DNA of 64,000 bases, from assembly GCF_024053505.1 (NCBI RefSeq), contig NZ_JAMXQS010000003.1, positions 62,001 through 126,000 on the forward strand, given 5' to 3'. Under the pieces are notes generated by a model. That model saw nothing but the letters and a program-made list of their open reading frames with translations, was not told the origin of the DNA and searched no databases. Positions 45,773 to 54,896 of the stretch are shown here, piece by piece. Made by a program: the position numbers and the translations under genes. Every line of letters starts with the position of its first letter. Position 1 is the first letter of the stretch. The stretch is from Mesorhizobium liriopis. GTDB taxonomy: Bacteria; Pseudomonadota; Alphaproteobacteria; Rhizobiales; Rhizobiaceae.

Positions 45773-45878
45773 GGAGCCTCAAAAGTATGTACGCCGGCGC
45801 GGTCAGAGGTGCCGGCGTCGAAAGGGATGAGCCGAGACGAACACATCGCCGCCTCGGCCGTCACGATACTCCGATAGT

Positions 45879-47195
45879 TCAGTTCCCCAGCGCCTGCTGG
45901 ATCGCGGCATTGCCGCGGCTGACCGCATTGTCGAGCGCCTGCTGGGCGGTCTGCTGACCGGCGAGCAGCTTCTCGAACTCTTCGTTCTCGATATCGCGCA
46001 CCTGCGGCAGGTTCACGAGGCGCACTCCCTTGGAGTTTTCGGTCGGCGCCTTTTCGAGCATCTGCTTGATCGGCAGTTCGCGCGCGGGGTTCTTGTCGTA
46101 GAAGCCCGACTTCTTGGTTTCCTCATAGGCCGCCAGCGTGACGGGCAGGTAACCCGAGACCTGATGCAGGCGGGCCTGGATCGGGGTCTGCGAAAGGAAA
46201 TCGAAGAAGGCAGCGACGCCCTTGTATTCCTCGTCGGATTTATTGGCGAAAACCCAAAGCGAAGCGCCGCCCGGCGTGGTGTTCTGCGGGGCGCCCTGCG
46301 CCGTCTCGTCATAAGGCAGCATGCCGTTGCCGAAATTCATGCCCGACTTCACGACATCGCCGAGACCGCCGGAAGATTCCGTCATGATCCCGCATTCGCC
46401 CGCGAGGAAAAGCTGCTTGGCCTCGGAAGTGCGGCCGCCATACTTGAAGGTGCCGTCCTTGGCGAGGTCGGCGAGCTCCTGAAAATGCTTCACGAAGAGC
46501 GGTGCGTTGATCTTCAACTCGACATCCGTGCCTGCGATGCCGTTCTCGTTGGTGCCGTAGGAAACGTTGTTCCAGGCGGCGAAATTCTCGGTCTGGATCC
46601 AGGTGAGCCAGGTCGAGGTGAAGCCGCAGGGAGCAGCACCAGATGTCTTGATCTTCTTCGCCGCATCCCAGACCTCTTTCCAAGTCTTGGGCGGCGTGTT
46701 CACGTCGAGACCGGCCTTCTGGAAGATGTCCTTGTTGTAATACAGAATCGGCGAGGACGAGTTATAGGGGAAGGACAGCATGGTGCCGTCGGGCTTGGAA
46801 TAATAGGCCACGATGCCCGGCAGATACTGGCTCTTGTCGAAGGGCTTGGCGCCCATGGAGAGAACGTCGGCCACCGGCTTGATGGCAGCTTCCGCGCCCA
46901 TCATCACGCCCGTGCCGGCATCGAAGACCTGCATGATATGCGGGGCCTGGCCTGCGCGAAAAGCGGCGATGCCGGCATTCAGCGTCTCCGGATATGTGCC
47001 CTTGAACACGGGCACGACCTTGTAGTCGCTCTGGCTCTCGTTGAATTCCTTGGAAAGCGTTTCCACCACTTCGTTGTTCGCACCCGTCATGGCGTGCCAC
47101 CACTGGATCTCGGTAACGGCGAAGGACGATGTGGTCGTCAGAAGCGTGAGGGTGATGCCGCCGGCGAGGCCGCCCGCGATGGCTGAAAACTTCAT
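45879..47195 (-). CDS. ugpB: sn-Glycerol-3-phosphate-binding protein UgpB
   Basis: 438 residues from the ATG at 47195. A Sec signal peptide (cleavage near SSFA, about residue 25) precedes a type 2 periplasmic binding fold with hallmark stretches EIQWWHAMTGANNEVVETL, FNESQSDYKVVPVFKGTYPET and FPYNSSSPILYYNKDIF. It is the first gene of ugpBAEC. The upstream region contains one CTGTCAT element (47293-47299, minus strand) matching half a PHO box, but the second half-site is poor, so phosphate control is only suggested. Confidence 0.92.
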   Translation of the reverse strand: MKFSAIAGGLAGGITLTLLTTTSSFAVTEIQWWHAMTGANNEVVETLSKEFNESQSDYKVVPVFKGTYPETLNAGIAAFRAGQAPHIMQVFDAGTGVMMGAEAAIKPVADVLSMGAKPFDKSQYLPGIVAYYSKPDGTMLSFPYNSSSPILYYNKDIFQKAGLDVNTPPKTWKEVWDAAKKIKTSGAAPCGFTSTWLTWIQTENFAAWNNVSYGTNENGIAGTDVELKINAPLFVKHFQELADLAKDGTFKYGGRTSEAKQLFLAGECGIMTESSGGLGDVVKSGMNFGNGMLPYDETAQGAPQNTTPGGASLWVFANKSDEEYKGVAAFFDFLSQTPIQARLHQVSGYLPVTLAAYEETKKSGFYDKNPARELPIKQMLEKAPTENSKGVRLVNLPQVRDIENEEFEKLLAGQQTAQQALDNAVSRGNAAIQQALGN

Positions 47196-47336
47196 GGATT
47201 TCTCCCGTTTCTTTGTGAAAGCGGGAACCGGCCGCCTTGGCACCTCCATGCCAAACCAGCCGCTTCCTCCCAGAAGCCAGTATCGACGGATTATGACAGC
47301 CCGACAACGATTTTGTTTTGCCGACGACAGATCCGG

Positions 47337-47495
47337 CTACTTACGCTGGATCACCCAGATGGCGTGGATGATGCCGGGGATATAGCCACACAGGGTCAGA
47401 AGGATGTTGAGCCAGAAGTGAAGCCCGAGGCCGACTTGAAGGAAAACGCCGACTGGTGGGAGTATGATGGCGAGCAGGATGCGGATCACGTCCAA
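47337..47495 (-). CDS. Pmp3/YqaE-family (UPF0057) small membrane protein
   Basis: 52 residues read on the minus strand from a TTG at 47495 (GAAAGGACC ribosome site upstream) to TAG at 47337. The sequence starts MDVIRILLAIILPPVGVFLQ and contains the family motif FWLNILLTLCGYIPGIIHAIWVI. Pmp3/YqaE proteins have two membrane helices and protect membrane potential under salt or cold stress. It lies upstream of ugpB on the same strand and is too short for most ORF cut-offs. The non-ATG start is unusual. Confidence 0.88.
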   Translation of the reverse strand: MDVIRILLAIILPPVGVFLQVGLGLHFWLNILLTLCGYIPGIIHAIWVIQRK

Positions 47496-47582
47496 AGGGC
47501 GGTCCTTTCGGGTAGCGATTGACAGGGTGAGCCCAAACGCGCGACCCGTTTCTTCGTTCAGTCAAGACAATGCAGGGCTGGT

Positions 47583-48164
47583 ATGAGCGGCACTTCCATC
47601 GAGCGCATCGAAACCATCCATGACGGATGGGGGCGGTTTCTGACGCTTCATCTGAAATCGGCGGACGGGACGCGGTTCACACGCGAAGTCGAGGATCATG
47701 GCGACGCGGCCTGCGTGCTGCCCTACGATTCCGTCCGTCGTTGCGTGATGCTGGTGAAGCAGCCACGCGCGCCTTTGCTGATGCGAAACGAGCCGGATCA
47801 TATCTGGGAGGCGCCCGCCGGCATTCTGGACGAGGCAGACCCGGCGGCTTGCGCCCGACGCGAGGCGCTGGAAGAAACTGGCCTGCGTATCGGCGAGGTC
47901 GAGGCCCTCGGCGCATTCTGGTCGATGCCCGGCGTGTCGGCCGAGCGCATCCACCTGTTCCTGGCACCCTACAATGAAACCGACAAGGTCGCGGCGGGCG
48001 GCGGACTGGCCGATGAGAACGAACAGATCGAACTCGCCGAAGTGAGCTTCGAAGACGTGTTCAGCGCAGCGGATACCGGCCAGATCACGGACATGAAAAC
48101 CTGGGCGCTGCTGCAGGCCTTACGCCTGCGGCACCCGGAAATCAGCCGGCCTGTCGCCGGCTAA
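47583..48164 (+). CDS. Nudix hydrolase (ADP-sugar / NudK-like)
   Basis: 193-residue Nudix protein. The Nudix box region reads AGILDEADPAACARREALEE followed by TG, with one residue fewer than the classical spacing, as in NudK-type GDP-mannose hydrolases. An Asp stands at the position usually held by the first Glu. The upstream WEAPAG and downstream FWSMPGVSAERIHLFLAPY segments also fit ADP-ribose/GDP-mannose pyrophosphatases. It likely hydrolyses a nucleoside-diphosphate sugar. It ends in a 4-bp tail-to-tail overlap with the next gene. Confidence 0.85.
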   Translation: MSGTSIERIETIHDGWGRFLTLHLKSADGTRFTREVEDHGDAACVLPYDSVRRCVMLVKQPRAPLLMRNEPDHIWEAPAGILDEADPAACARREALEETGLRIGEVEALGAFWSMPGVSAERIHLFLAPYNETDKVAAGGGLADENEQIELAEVSFEDVFSAADTGQITDMKTWALLQALRLRHPEISRPVAG

Positions 48165-48364
48165 GATTTGCGACCGCGCGCGGAAGCGGTTTTCTTTTTC
48201 GGCGCGGCTTCCGCACTTTCCTGCGCTTCGCGTTCAAGCCGCATCGCGCGTAGGCGGGCGATCTTCGCATCGCTCTTGCGGCGCTCTTCTGCGAGTGTGT
48301 TGAACGCGATCTCCGAAGTGCGCGTAGCCTTTTCGATCTTTTGCTGTTCCGTCAGGACGACCAT
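48161..48364 (-). CDS. Small charged hypothetical protein
   Basis: 67 residues with a helical, Lys/Arg/Glu-rich body (AEERRKSDAKIARLRAMRLERE) and a basic KKKTASARGRKS tail. Probably a coiled coil or nucleic-acid-binding peptide. Similar short proteins are annotated as hypothetical in Rhizobiales. Its stop overlaps the stop of the Nudix gene by 4 bp, tail to tail. No function is assignable. Confidence 0.62.
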   Translation of the reverse strand: MVVLTEQQKIEKATRTSEIAFNTLAEERRKSDAKIARLRAMRLEREAQESAEAAPKKKTASARGRKS

Positions 48365-48527
48365 GCCATGCTCCCAATCCCGTGCGCAGCCAGATAGGGC
48401 GAGCTTTCATGAAGTCAGGGGTTAAGTTTTAGTTCTTTCGAGCAGCATCCGTAGGGTCCCGCTGGCAGAGCGGGGCACAGTGCTTATCTAAGGCCTCAAG
48501 CCACCGCCCCTCGCGTGGAGCCGCGCC

Positions 48528-49991
48528 ATGACTGTTCATTTTCCCTTCGACAACACCTATTCCGCCCTGCCCGAGCGCTTCTTCCGCCGTACGGAACCCA
48601 CACGCGTAGCGGCACCACTGCTGTTGAAGCTCAACACGGCGCTGGCGCAGGAGCTCGGGCTCGACCCGGACGCACTCGCTTCGCCCGAGGGGGTCGAGGT
48701 GCTCGCCGGTAACCGTGTGCCGGAAGATGCCTTTCCGCTGGCGGCGGCCTATGCCGGACACCAGTTCGGACAGTTCGTGCCGCAACTGGGCGATGGGCGT
48801 GCGATCCTGCTCGGCGAAGTGGTCGACGTCCATGGGCAGCGGCGCGACATCCAGTTGAAGGGCGCGGGGCCGACCCCGTTCTCGCGGCGGGGCGACGGGC
48901 GCGCGGCGATCGGTCCGGTTTTGCGTGAGTACATCGTCAGCGAAGCCATGGCCGTACTCGGCGTACCCACCACACGCGCACTGGCAGCCGTCGCGACAGG
49001 CGAGCATGTGTATCGCGAGACGGCCCTGCCTGGTGCCGTCTTGACGCGCGTGGCGGCGAGCCATATCCGCGTCGGCACCTTCCAGTTCTTTGCCGCACGC
49101 GGTGACACGGACGGCATCCGCGCGCTGGCCGACCATGCTATCGCGCGCCATTACCCGGAAGCGGCACAAGAGGTGCGGCCTTATCCGGCCTTTCTTTCGG
49201 CGGTCATCGCGGCACAGGCGAAGCTTGTGGCGCAGTGGATGAGCCTCGGCTTCATTCATGGCGTGATGAACACCGACAACTGCTCGATCGCAGGCGAAAC
49301 CATCGATTACGGCCCTTGTGCCTTCATGGATGCCTACCATCCATCCACTGTGTTCTCGTCGATCGATGCGCAGGGCCGCTATTCCTATGCCAACCAGGCT
49401 CCCATCGCGCAGTGGAACCTCACCCGGCTTGCCGAAACACTGCTGCCGCTGTTTTCGGACGATCTCGATGAAGCGGTAAAGGAGGCGGAAGCCTTGCTCG
49501 GCGCGTTCAAGTCCGCCTTCGAAGACGCGCTGATCGCACGCTTCCGCCGAAAGATCGGCCTCAACACGGAGCGCGAGGAGGATCGCCTTCTGGTGCAGGG
49601 CCTGCTCGACCTGATGGCCCATGCGGGTGCTGACTTCACGCTCTCATTCCGCGCGCTCGCGGATGCTGCGGATGGCGACGAGGCACCGTTGCGCTCACTC
49701 TTCGCGGATCCCGAACCCCTTGAAGGCTGGCTCCAGCGCTGGCGCGAGCGGCTTGCGCTCGAACCGGACGAGACGCGCCCCGCCGCCATGCGTATGGTGA
49801 ATCCGTTCGTGATCCCGCGCAATCATCGCGTGGAGGAAGTGATCCAGGCAGCGCAGCAGGGCGATCTCGCACCCTTCGAGACGCTTCTCAAGGTTCTCGC
49901 CAGACCGTTCGAGGCGCAGGTCGGGCTCGACGCCTATGCCAATCCGCCTGCGCTGGACGAGCGTGTCTTGCGCACCTTCTGCGGCACCTGA
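48528..49991 (+). CDS. selO: Protein adenylyltransferase SelO (YdiU)
   Basis: 487-residue pseudokinase-fold AMPylase, which transfers AMP from ATP to Ser/Thr/Tyr of target proteins. Family stretches are [61 protein letters not shown] and [12 protein letters not shown] (metal-binding Asn/Asp). The protein ends RTFCGT: the third-last residue is Cys, the position of selenocysteine in human SelO and of Cys in E. coli YdiU. Length is typical. Confidence 0.94.
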   Translation: MTVHFPFDNTYSALPERFFRRTEPTRVAAPLLLKLNTALAQELGLDPDALASPEGVEVLAGNRVPEDAFPLAAAYAGHQFGQFVPQLGDGRAILLGEVVDVHGQRRDIQLKGAGPTPFSRRGDGRAAIGPVLREYIVSEAMAVLGVPTTRALAAVATGEHVYRETALPGAVLTRVAASHIRVGTFQFFAARGDTDGIRALADHAIARHYPEAAQEVRPYPAFLSAVIAAQAKLVAQWMSLGFIHGVMNTDNCSIAGETIDYGPCAFMDAYHPSTVFSSIDAQGRYSYANQAPIAQWNLTRLAETLLPLFSDDLDEAVKEAEALLGAFKSAFEDALIARFRRKIGLNTEREEDRLLVQGLLDLMAHAGADFTLSFRALADAADGDEAPLRSLFADPEPLEGWLQRWRERLALEPDETRPAAMRMVNPFVIPRNHRVEEVIQAAQQGDLAPFETLLKVLARPFEAQVGLDAYANPPALDERVLRTFCGT

Positions 49992-50060
49992 ACGTCGCCG
50001 CTCGGAACTTGTTGCCGCGTCCCTTCTTCCTAGTTCCGGAGCGAATATGAGGGGACATGC

Positions 50061-50825
50061 ATGGCGCAGCGCTGGCCGGACCGCATCTGGATCGTTCGTC
50101 ACGGGGAAAGCGCGGGTAATGTCGCCCGCGTGGCGGCTGACAAAGCCGGGCTCGCCCGCATCGACATCGCCGAGCGCGACGTGGATGTCCCCCTTTCCGA
50201 TCTGGGCCATGAGCAGGCGGAAGCGCTGGGCGCGTGGTTCGCGGCAAAACCCGAGAATGAACGGCCAGAAGTGCTGGTGTCCTCGCCTTATGTCCGGGCC
50301 CGGCAGACCTCCGACATCATCCGCCAATCGGGGGGTCTGACGCAGGATGCGCCTGCGGCTTATCTGGACGAGCGGCTGCGCGAAAAGGAGTTCGGCATTC
50401 TTGACCGGCTGACCACCGCAGGCATTCGCGAACTCCATCCAGAACAATTCGAGTTCCGCCGTATCCTCGGCAAGTTCTACCATCGGCCGCCGGCGGGCGA
50501 GAGCTGGTGCGACGTGATCCTGCGCCTGCGCAGCGCGGTCGACACGATCAGCCTGCATTATTCGGGAAAGCGCGTGGTGATCGTGGCGCATCAGGTGGTG
50601 GTGCTCTGCATGCGCTATCTTCTGGAAAACCTCGACGAGGAGCAGATTCTGGCCATCGACCGCGAGGGCGATGTCGCGAACTGCGCCATCACGGAATATG
50701 CCTTCGACCCTACCGAAGGGCCGGACGGTGCGATGAAGCTCCAGCGCTACAATTTCGTCGCGCCGCTGGAACGCGCGGGCGCGCCCGTCACCGATGAGCC
50801 GGATGCTGCGGTGGCTGTACGATGA
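50061..50825 (+). CDS. Histidine phosphatase-family (phosphoglycerate mutase-like) protein
   Basis: 254-residue enzyme with the RHG motif (IWIVRHGESAGN, phospho-accepting His about residue 13), the second Arg in SSPYVRARQTSDI, Glu in REKEFGILD and the second His in VIVAHQVVVLCM. It likely hydrolyses a small phosphate ester. Its stop overlaps the next start (ATGA), so it is translationally coupled to the NAD(P)HX dehydratase gene. That pairing suggests a metabolite-repair or nucleotide role, though this is inference. Confidence 0.88.
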   Translation: MAQRWPDRIWIVRHGESAGNVARVAADKAGLARIDIAERDVDVPLSDLGHEQAEALGAWFAAKPENERPEVLVSSPYVRARQTSDIIRQSGGLTQDAPAAYLDERLREKEFGILDRLTTAGIRELHPEQFEFRRILGKFYHRPPAGESWCDVILRLRSAVDTISLHYSGKRVVIVAHQVVVLCMRYLLENLDEEQILAIDREGDVANCAITEYAFDPTEGPDGAMKLQRYNFVAPLERAGAPVTDEPDAAVAVR

Positions 50826-51706
50826 GCCCGGTTTCCGCGCTCGACGACGCGCTTTTGCGCAAGCGTCCGCTGCCGCAGCCGGGTGATGGCGGCAAGGATG
50901 AACGCGGCGCGATCGTCGTGATCGGCGGTAGCCGCGAATTGCCGGGCGCGGCGTTTCTGGCGGGGCTCGGCGCGTTGCGCGCCGGTGCCGGCAAGCTCAG
51001 GGTCGCGACCACCACCGCGCGGGCGGCGGCCCTTGCCGTGGCCCTGCCGGAAGCGCTGGTGATGGAACTGCCCGAGACGGAAGACGGGGATCTTGCGTCA
51101 GACTGCTGGGATATTCTCGAGTCGCGACTCACTTATGCGAATGCCATTCTGTTCGGGCCGGGCATGAGTCAGTGCGACGATACGCATAAGCTGATGGGCC
51201 AGCTTGCTGCGCATCGGACGGACGCCGCGCTGATCGTGGATGCCGGTGCGCTTTGTGGGCTGGCCGACCACCGTCAGGCGCTCCTGAAACGCGAGAAGCC
51301 GAGCGTGTTGACACCCCATGCGGGTGAAATGGCGAACCTCCTCGGTGTTGAACGTGCAGAGATCGAAGCCGAACCGCTGAGGGCTGCGCGCGACGTGGCG
51401 GAGAAACTGAACACGGTGGTCGCCATGAAAGGCGCCAAGACGCATGTGGTCGCACCCGATGGCGAGGCGTTTCTGTATGAAGGAGGCGGCGTAGGACTTG
51501 GGACGTCCGGTTCGGGCGATGTGCTGGCCGGCGTGATCGCTGGGCTGGCCGCGCGCGGCGCGTCACCGCTCGATGCAACGCTGTGGGGGGTGTTCCTGCA
51601 TGGCGAAGCGGGCGCAATCCTGAGCGAGACGGTTGGGACGCTGGGGTTCCTCGCGAGGGAGATCCTGCCGGAGATTCCTCGGGTTTTGATGCGGTTCGAG
51701 GGCTGA
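50822..51706 (+). CDS. nnrD: ADP-dependent (S)-NAD(P)H-hydrate dehydratase
   Basis: 294-residue ribokinase-like enzyme that repairs hydrated NADH/NADPH. Motifs: GAIVVIGGSRELPGAAFLA, LTPHAGEMANLLG, MKGAKTHVVAPDG and GTSGSGDVLAGVIAGL (catalytic Asp). In many bacteria this domain is fused behind the NAD(P)HX epimerase (YjeF_N); here only the dehydratase is present, and it follows a phosphatase gene with a 4-bp overlap. An epimerase must be encoded elsewhere. Confidence 0.9.
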   Translation: MSPVSALDDALLRKRPLPQPGDGGKDERGAIVVIGGSRELPGAAFLAGLGALRAGAGKLRVATTTARAAALAVALPEALVMELPETEDGDLASDCWDILESRLTYANAILFGPGMSQCDDTHKLMGQLAAHRTDAALIVDAGALCGLADHRQALLKREKPSVLTPHAGEMANLLGVERAEIEAEPLRAARDVAEKLNTVVAMKGAKTHVVAPDGEAFLYEGGGVGLGTSGSGDVLAGVIAGLAARGASPLDATLWGVFLHGEAGAILSETVGTLGFLAREILPEIPRVLMRFEG

Positions 51707-51730
51707 TCGTCGGGTCAGCGGAACGGCCCC

Positions 51731-52519
51731 TTACCCACCTTCGTCCGGGATCTTCAACACGTGGCCGCAGGCCTTGCAGTGCACGGCGTCCGGATCGTGT
51801 CGCTGCAATGCGCAGCGCGGACACTGGAAGAAGACTTTGTGCGGACGGAACAGCGCCTGGGCCAGCCGCACGAACAGCGTGATGCCGACGAACATGGTGA
51901 CGATCGACACCAGCTTGCCGCCCGTGCCTTCGAGCGTGATGTCGCCGAAGCCGGTGGTCGTAACGGTCGCGACCGTGAAATAGAGCGCATCGACATAGCC
52001 CGCGAAGCCCGCGCCGTTGCGGAAGAAGAAGGTGTAGATGAAGCCCGTCGCCACGAAGAGAAAGGTGATGAGGTTGACGACCGAATGCCCTGTCTCGCGC
52101 CATGCGCCGCGGCCGTATTCGCCCATCAAGCGCCAGAAGAAGCCGCTTTTTGACAGTGACCAGAGCCGCATGATGCGCAGGAAGCCGAGATTGCCGAGCT
52201 CTTCGGGGAAAAGCAGCGTGAGCAGGATGAAGAGATCGAGCCAGAATGTCAGTTGAAGGAAATGGCGGGGAATATCCGTAGAGCCGAACAGGCGCCCCGC
52301 CATGTCGAGCGCAAGAAGCACGGCGACGCTATAATCGAGCCAGATGAAGGCTGGCGTCTCGCGCAACAAAGGGGTGGCGATGAAGAAGGCCAGGATCAGG
52401 AAGTCGATCGCGACCACGCCGATCTGGAAACGCACGGCGTAGGCGTCATGTCCATGATAGAGCAACCGCAGCTGCCGGCGGATCGGATTTTCAGTCGGTT
52501 CGCTTGTATCGGCTTGCAT
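51731..52519 (-). CDS. Potassium-channel-like ion transport protein with C-terminal zinc ribbon
   Basis: 262 residues: a voltage-sensor-like S1-S4 region (about 30-145, with DYSVAVLLALDMAGRLF and an S4-like stretch of few basic residues), then S5, pore and S6 (about 145-220). The selectivity filter reads TTTGFGD rather than the usual TVGYGD. A C-terminal zinc ribbon follows (CPRC...CKACGH, about 233-253), which is not a normal part of Kv channels. It probably forms a tetrameric cation channel; ion preference and the ribbon's role are unknown. The start ATG at 52519 is convincing. Confidence 0.82.
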   Translation of the reverse strand: MQADTSEPTENPIRRQLRLLYHGHDAYAVRFQIGVVAIDFLILAFFIATPLLRETPAFIWLDYSVAVLLALDMAGRLFGSTDIPRHFLQLTFWLDLFILLTLLFPEELGNLGFLRIMRLWSLSKSGFFWRLMGEYGRGAWRETGHSVVNLITFLFVATGFIYTFFFRNGAGFAGYVDALYFTVATVTTTGFGDITLEGTGGKLVSIVTMFVGITLFVRLAQALFRPHKVFFQCPRCALQRHDPDAVHCKACGHVLKIPDEGG

Positions 52520-52728
52520 AGGGCTTCAGGCGTCGCGGAAGAGCACCACTGACGCCTTTGTAGAGATGGGGCAAGAGCGAACGAAAAGCCGCGCAGGGCG
52601 TTTGGCAGAAAGAGCGGGACGTTCTAGTCTCGCAGGCGTCCATTCGAATCCGGAGCACTGGCCATCTTTTTCGCGCGACACGCCTTTTCTACCCGTGACG
52701 CCGGCTTTCGCGTGGAGCAACTCTCACA

Positions 52729-53742
52729 GTGAGCATTTTTTCCGTTCGACACGTCACGGAGTACCGCTATCGCCGGCCCGTCGGCTTCGGCGAGCACCGG
52801 ATCATGTTCCGCCCGCGCGACAGTTTCGACCAGCGTCTCATCGATGCCCAGCTTCTCGTGACACCCGAGCCTGTCTCGACCCAATGGATCCATGATGTGT
52901 TCGGCAACTGCGTGGCTCTGCTGCGCTTTGAGGAGAAGGCGGAAACGCTGCGCTTCGAGACGCGGATGCAGGTCGAACATGCGAGTTCGGGCATTCCGGA
53001 GTTCCGCATCCGCGACAAGGTGCTTCACTATCCGTTCCAATATGACGGCGAGGAATTACCCGACCTCTCGCCCACCATTACCCGCGCCTTCGGCCAACCC
53101 GGCGACGAGGTCGAGCGCTGGGCACGGCGGTTTCTGAGTGGCAAGCAGGAAACGGCGACCGGCAAGCTCCTGATGACCATGTGCTATGCCATCCGCGAGA
53201 GCTTTCGCTATTCACGCCGCACGGAGCCCGGCATCCAGAGGCCCGCCGAGACGCTGGCGCTGGGGCGCGGCACCTGCCGCGACTTCGCGCTTCTGATGAT
53301 GGAGGCCGTTCGCTCGCTGGGGCTCGCGGCACGCTTCGTATCGGGCTACATCTATGTGCCCTCGCGCGACGGGTCCGACACACGCGGCGGGGGTGCCACG
53401 CATGCCTGGGCGCAGGTCTACCTGCCGGGCGCCGGCTGGGTCGAGTTCGATCCGACCAACGGCATCGTGGGAAACCGTGACCTGATCCGCGTGGCGGTCG
53501 CGCGGGACCCCGCGCAAGCCATTCCCCTTTCCGGCAGCTATTACGGGGCCGCCGAGGACGATCTGGGCATCAGTGTCCAGGTCAACGTCACAACAGATCA
53601 GAACAGCGAAGGCGGCACCGAAAAGCCGCCCGTCCAAGGGAACGAAGCACCTCGTGAGGGATTCACCGAGCGCTCGCGGGATCGGGAACCCGCTCGCTCT
53701 ACCCACCCTCCCTCGCCTCTCAGAGAGGCCAGCAGGACATGA
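52729..53742 (+). CDS. Transglutaminase-like protease family protein (1)
   Basis: 337 residues starting with GTG. The N-terminal beta-sandwich typical of bacterial transglutaminase-like proteins (FSVRHVTEYRYRRPVGFGEH) precedes a papain-like core with the catalytic Cys in GRGTCRDFALLM, His in THAWAQVYLPGAGW and Asp in FDPTNG. The last ~60 residues are a polar, low-complexity tail. Probably a cysteine peptidase or protein crosslinker. A second homologue follows after a single base. Confidence 0.87.
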   Translation: MSIFSVRHVTEYRYRRPVGFGEHRIMFRPRDSFDQRLIDAQLLVTPEPVSTQWIHDVFGNCVALLRFEEKAETLRFETRMQVEHASSGIPEFRIRDKVLHYPFQYDGEELPDLSPTITRAFGQPGDEVERWARRFLSGKQETATGKLLMTMCYAIRESFRYSRRTEPGIQRPAETLALGRGTCRDFALLMMEAVRSLGLAARFVSGYIYVPSRDGSDTRGGGATHAWAQVYLPGAGWVEFDPTNGIVGNRDLIRVAVARDPAQAIPLSGSYYGAAEDDLGISVQVNVTTDQNSEGGTEKPPVQGNEAPREGFTERSRDREPARSTHPPSPLREASRT

Positions 53743-53743
53743 G

Positions 53744-54571
53744 ATGCGGATACGCGCCGGCTTCACGATCGCCTATGACTGCCCAGCACCGACCCCGATG
53801 CTACTCGTGCTCAACATCCACCCTTCGCGGCGCGTCGATCTGCTGACCGACCATGTTCTGCGGTTCGAGAATTCGAACGGCACGCCGATCGAGGCGTGGG
53901 ACTATGTGGACGGCTTCGAGAACGCCTGCACGCGGATCATCGCGCCGGCAGGCGTCACCACGATCGCCACCGAGTTCGACATGTTCGACCACGGCCGTCC
54001 CGACATCGTCGCCGAGCACGCCGTTCAGCATGAGATCAGGGATCTGCCCGACGACGTGCTCGTTTACCTGCTCGGCTCGCGCTATTGCGACACGGACAGG
54101 CTGGCCGATTTCGCGTGGAAGGAATTCGCCAACACGCCGCCGGGCTGGGCGCGCGTTCAGGCGATCGTCGATTTCGTCCACAACCACATCACCTTCGACT
54201 ACCAGAAGGCCGACAGCCTGCGCTCGGCGCATGGCGGCTACAACGACAAGGTGGGCGTGTGCCGCGACTTCGCGCATCTCGCGATCACGCTTTGCCGCTG
54301 CATGAACATCCCTGCGCGCTACTGCACCGGCTATCTCGGCGATATCGGCATTCCGCCGGTCGATTATCCGATGGATTTCTCGGCGTGGTTCGAGGTCTAT
54401 TTGGGCGGACACTGGTACACGTTCGACGCGCGCCACAACACGCCCCGCATCGGCCGCATCCTGATGGCGACAGGCCGCGACGCAACGGATGTGGCACTCT
54501 CCACCTCCTTCGGCCCTGCTAGGCTGGCGCAGTTCGATGTTGTCACCGACGAGGTGCCGGCTGAAGGCTGA
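53744..54571 (+). CDS. Transglutaminase-like protease family protein (2)
   Basis: 275 residues from the ATG at 53744, one base after the previous stop; the longer frame overlaps that gene and is rejected. N-terminal domain (MRIRAGFTIAYDCPAPTPML) then catalytic triad: Cys in VGVCRDFAHLAI, His/Trp region in DFSAWFEVYLGGHWYTF and Asp in FDARHN. It is paralogous to its neighbour but divergent. Tandem transglutaminase genes often accompany alpha-E and ATP-grasp-like genes in Alphaproteobacteria; those partners are absent here. Confidence 0.87.
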   Translation: MRIRAGFTIAYDCPAPTPMLLVLNIHPSRRVDLLTDHVLRFENSNGTPIEAWDYVDGFENACTRIIAPAGVTTIATEFDMFDHGRPDIVAEHAVQHEIRDLPDDVLVYLLGSRYCDTDRLADFAWKEFANTPPGWARVQAIVDFVHNHITFDYQKADSLRSAHGGYNDKVGVCRDFAHLAITLCRCMNIPARYCTGYLGDIGIPPVDYPMDFSAWFEVYLGGHWYTFDARHNTPRIGRILMATGRDATDVALSTSFGPARLAQFDVVTDEVPAEG

Positions 54572-54652
54572 GCGAGGCGACGGTGGCGGTCGACAGCGCG
54601 CCGCCCAATGCCTACATCGGGGGCCAAGTCATTTCTTGGAGTACCTGAACCG

Positions 54653-54874
54653 ATGAGCAACGGCGCCGAGCATCCATTCCTGCGGCCGCTTTGGCGGCGG
54701 GCCGCGCTCGTCGCCTTCTGCGCCTTCTGGTCGGCCTTCGAGTTCGCGACCGGGTCGAGCGGCTGGGGGATGATGGTGGGTTTCATGGCCGTCTACGGCG
54801 CATGGAACTACCTGATCGATTATCGCGTCCCGCCGGCCGAAATCGAACAGTCCGCGAGCGACAAGGCTGGCTGA
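54653..54874 (+). CDS. Small membrane protein of unknown function
   Basis: 73 residues from the ATG at 54653. Two hydrophobic helices (ALVAFCAFWSAFEFA and WGMMVGFMAVYGAWNYL) lie between a short polar head and an acidic tail. It is of the type called DUF-containing small inner-membrane proteins in Rhizobiales. It is convergent with the lipoprotein gene, with 22 bp between stops. No specific role is inferred. Confidence 0.68.
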   Translation: MSNGAEHPFLRPLWRRAALVAFCAFWSAFEFATGSSGWGMMVGFMAVYGAWNYLIDYRVPPAEIEQSASDKAG

Positions 54875-54896
54875 CGCCTCTTTGCGTCGCTATCGT

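Noticed and set aside
47289-47310. PHO box upstream of ugpB
   Set aside because: One CTGTCAT half-site is present, but the second half at the proper 11-bp spacing is poor, so I did not call it as a feature.
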